From Gammaproteobacteria bacterium UBA6968 (GTDB lineage Bacteria; Pseudomonadota; Gammaproteobacteria; Pseudomonadales; Azotimanducaceae): DNA of 13,697 nt. The stretch is taken from NCBI GenBank assembly GCA_002450255.1, contig DJYW01000042.1, forward strand, positions 1 to 13,697, in the 5' to 3' direction. The position numbers were made by a program, and so were the translations under genes. Below are positions 13,622 to 13,697 of this stretch, piece after piece (position 1 is the stretch's first letter; every line of letters starts with the position of its first letter). A model generated the notes under the pieces. It was not told the DNA's origin. It searched no databases and saw only the letters and a program-made list of their open reading frames with translations.

Positions 13622-13697
13622 TATTTATGCCCAACCCCTATTCCCCTCCTCCTAGTCAACATCTCTTCCTTCGGATCTCTTTTTCATTGCTCTTTTT

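Overview
The window looks like chromosomal DNA of a Gram-negative bacterium, most likely a gammaproteobacterium with intermediate GC content. The evidence is an LPS-export permease (LptF), lipid-carrier glycosyltransferases of the ArnT/PMT superfamily, a glutathione peroxidase, a DUF3429 protein, a DUF2805/TIGR03643 protein and an NfeD-paraslipin pair. The species assignment is inference. No tRNA, rRNA, integrase, transposase, phage gene or CRISPR array was seen.

Layout. Positions 1-747 (-) hold a truncated flippase-like membrane protein (UPF0104/LPG-synthase TM family). After a roughly 480-base divergent regulatory stretch come a DPM1-like GT2 glycosyltransferase (1226-2326, +) and an ArnT-like membrane glycosyltransferase (2455-4140, +). 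Next are a PAP2 phosphatase (4154-4846, -), an LptF permease (4820-6109, +), a second and different PAP2 phosphatase (6140-6808, -) and a second PMT/ArnT-like glycosyltransferase (6801-8378, -). The last two are translationally coupled through an 8-base overlap. A 470-base intergenic stretch (8379-8848) with a tandemly duplicated promoter-like -10 element separates this block from a DUF3429 membrane protein (8849-9400, +) and a secreted glutathione peroxidase (9524-10189, +). Convergent to the peroxidase is an unrecognised 108-residue protein (10260-10586, -), divergent from a DUF2805/TIGR03643 protein (10706-10972, +). The window ends with an NfeD-type membrane serine protease (11420-12622, +) overlapping a paraslipin (12612-13541, +), followed by a terminator-like hairpin.

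How the genes fit together. Positions 1-8378 read as an envelope-glycolipid remodelling locus. The GT2 enzyme would load a sugar on a polyprenyl phosphate, and the UPF0104 protein is a candidate for lipid-carrier translocation. The two multi-spanning transferases would move the sugar to an acceptor such as lipid A on the periplasmic face. The two PAP2 enzymes would dephosphorylate lipid A or recycle the polyprenyl carrier, and LptF is half of the LPS-extraction permease. The families support each step separately; the combined pathway is inference. LptF is not followed by lptG, and its first in-frame start overlaps the divergent PAP2 start inside a perfect palindrome. The NfeD-paraslipin pair is a known membrane quality-control module and appears independent of the first block.
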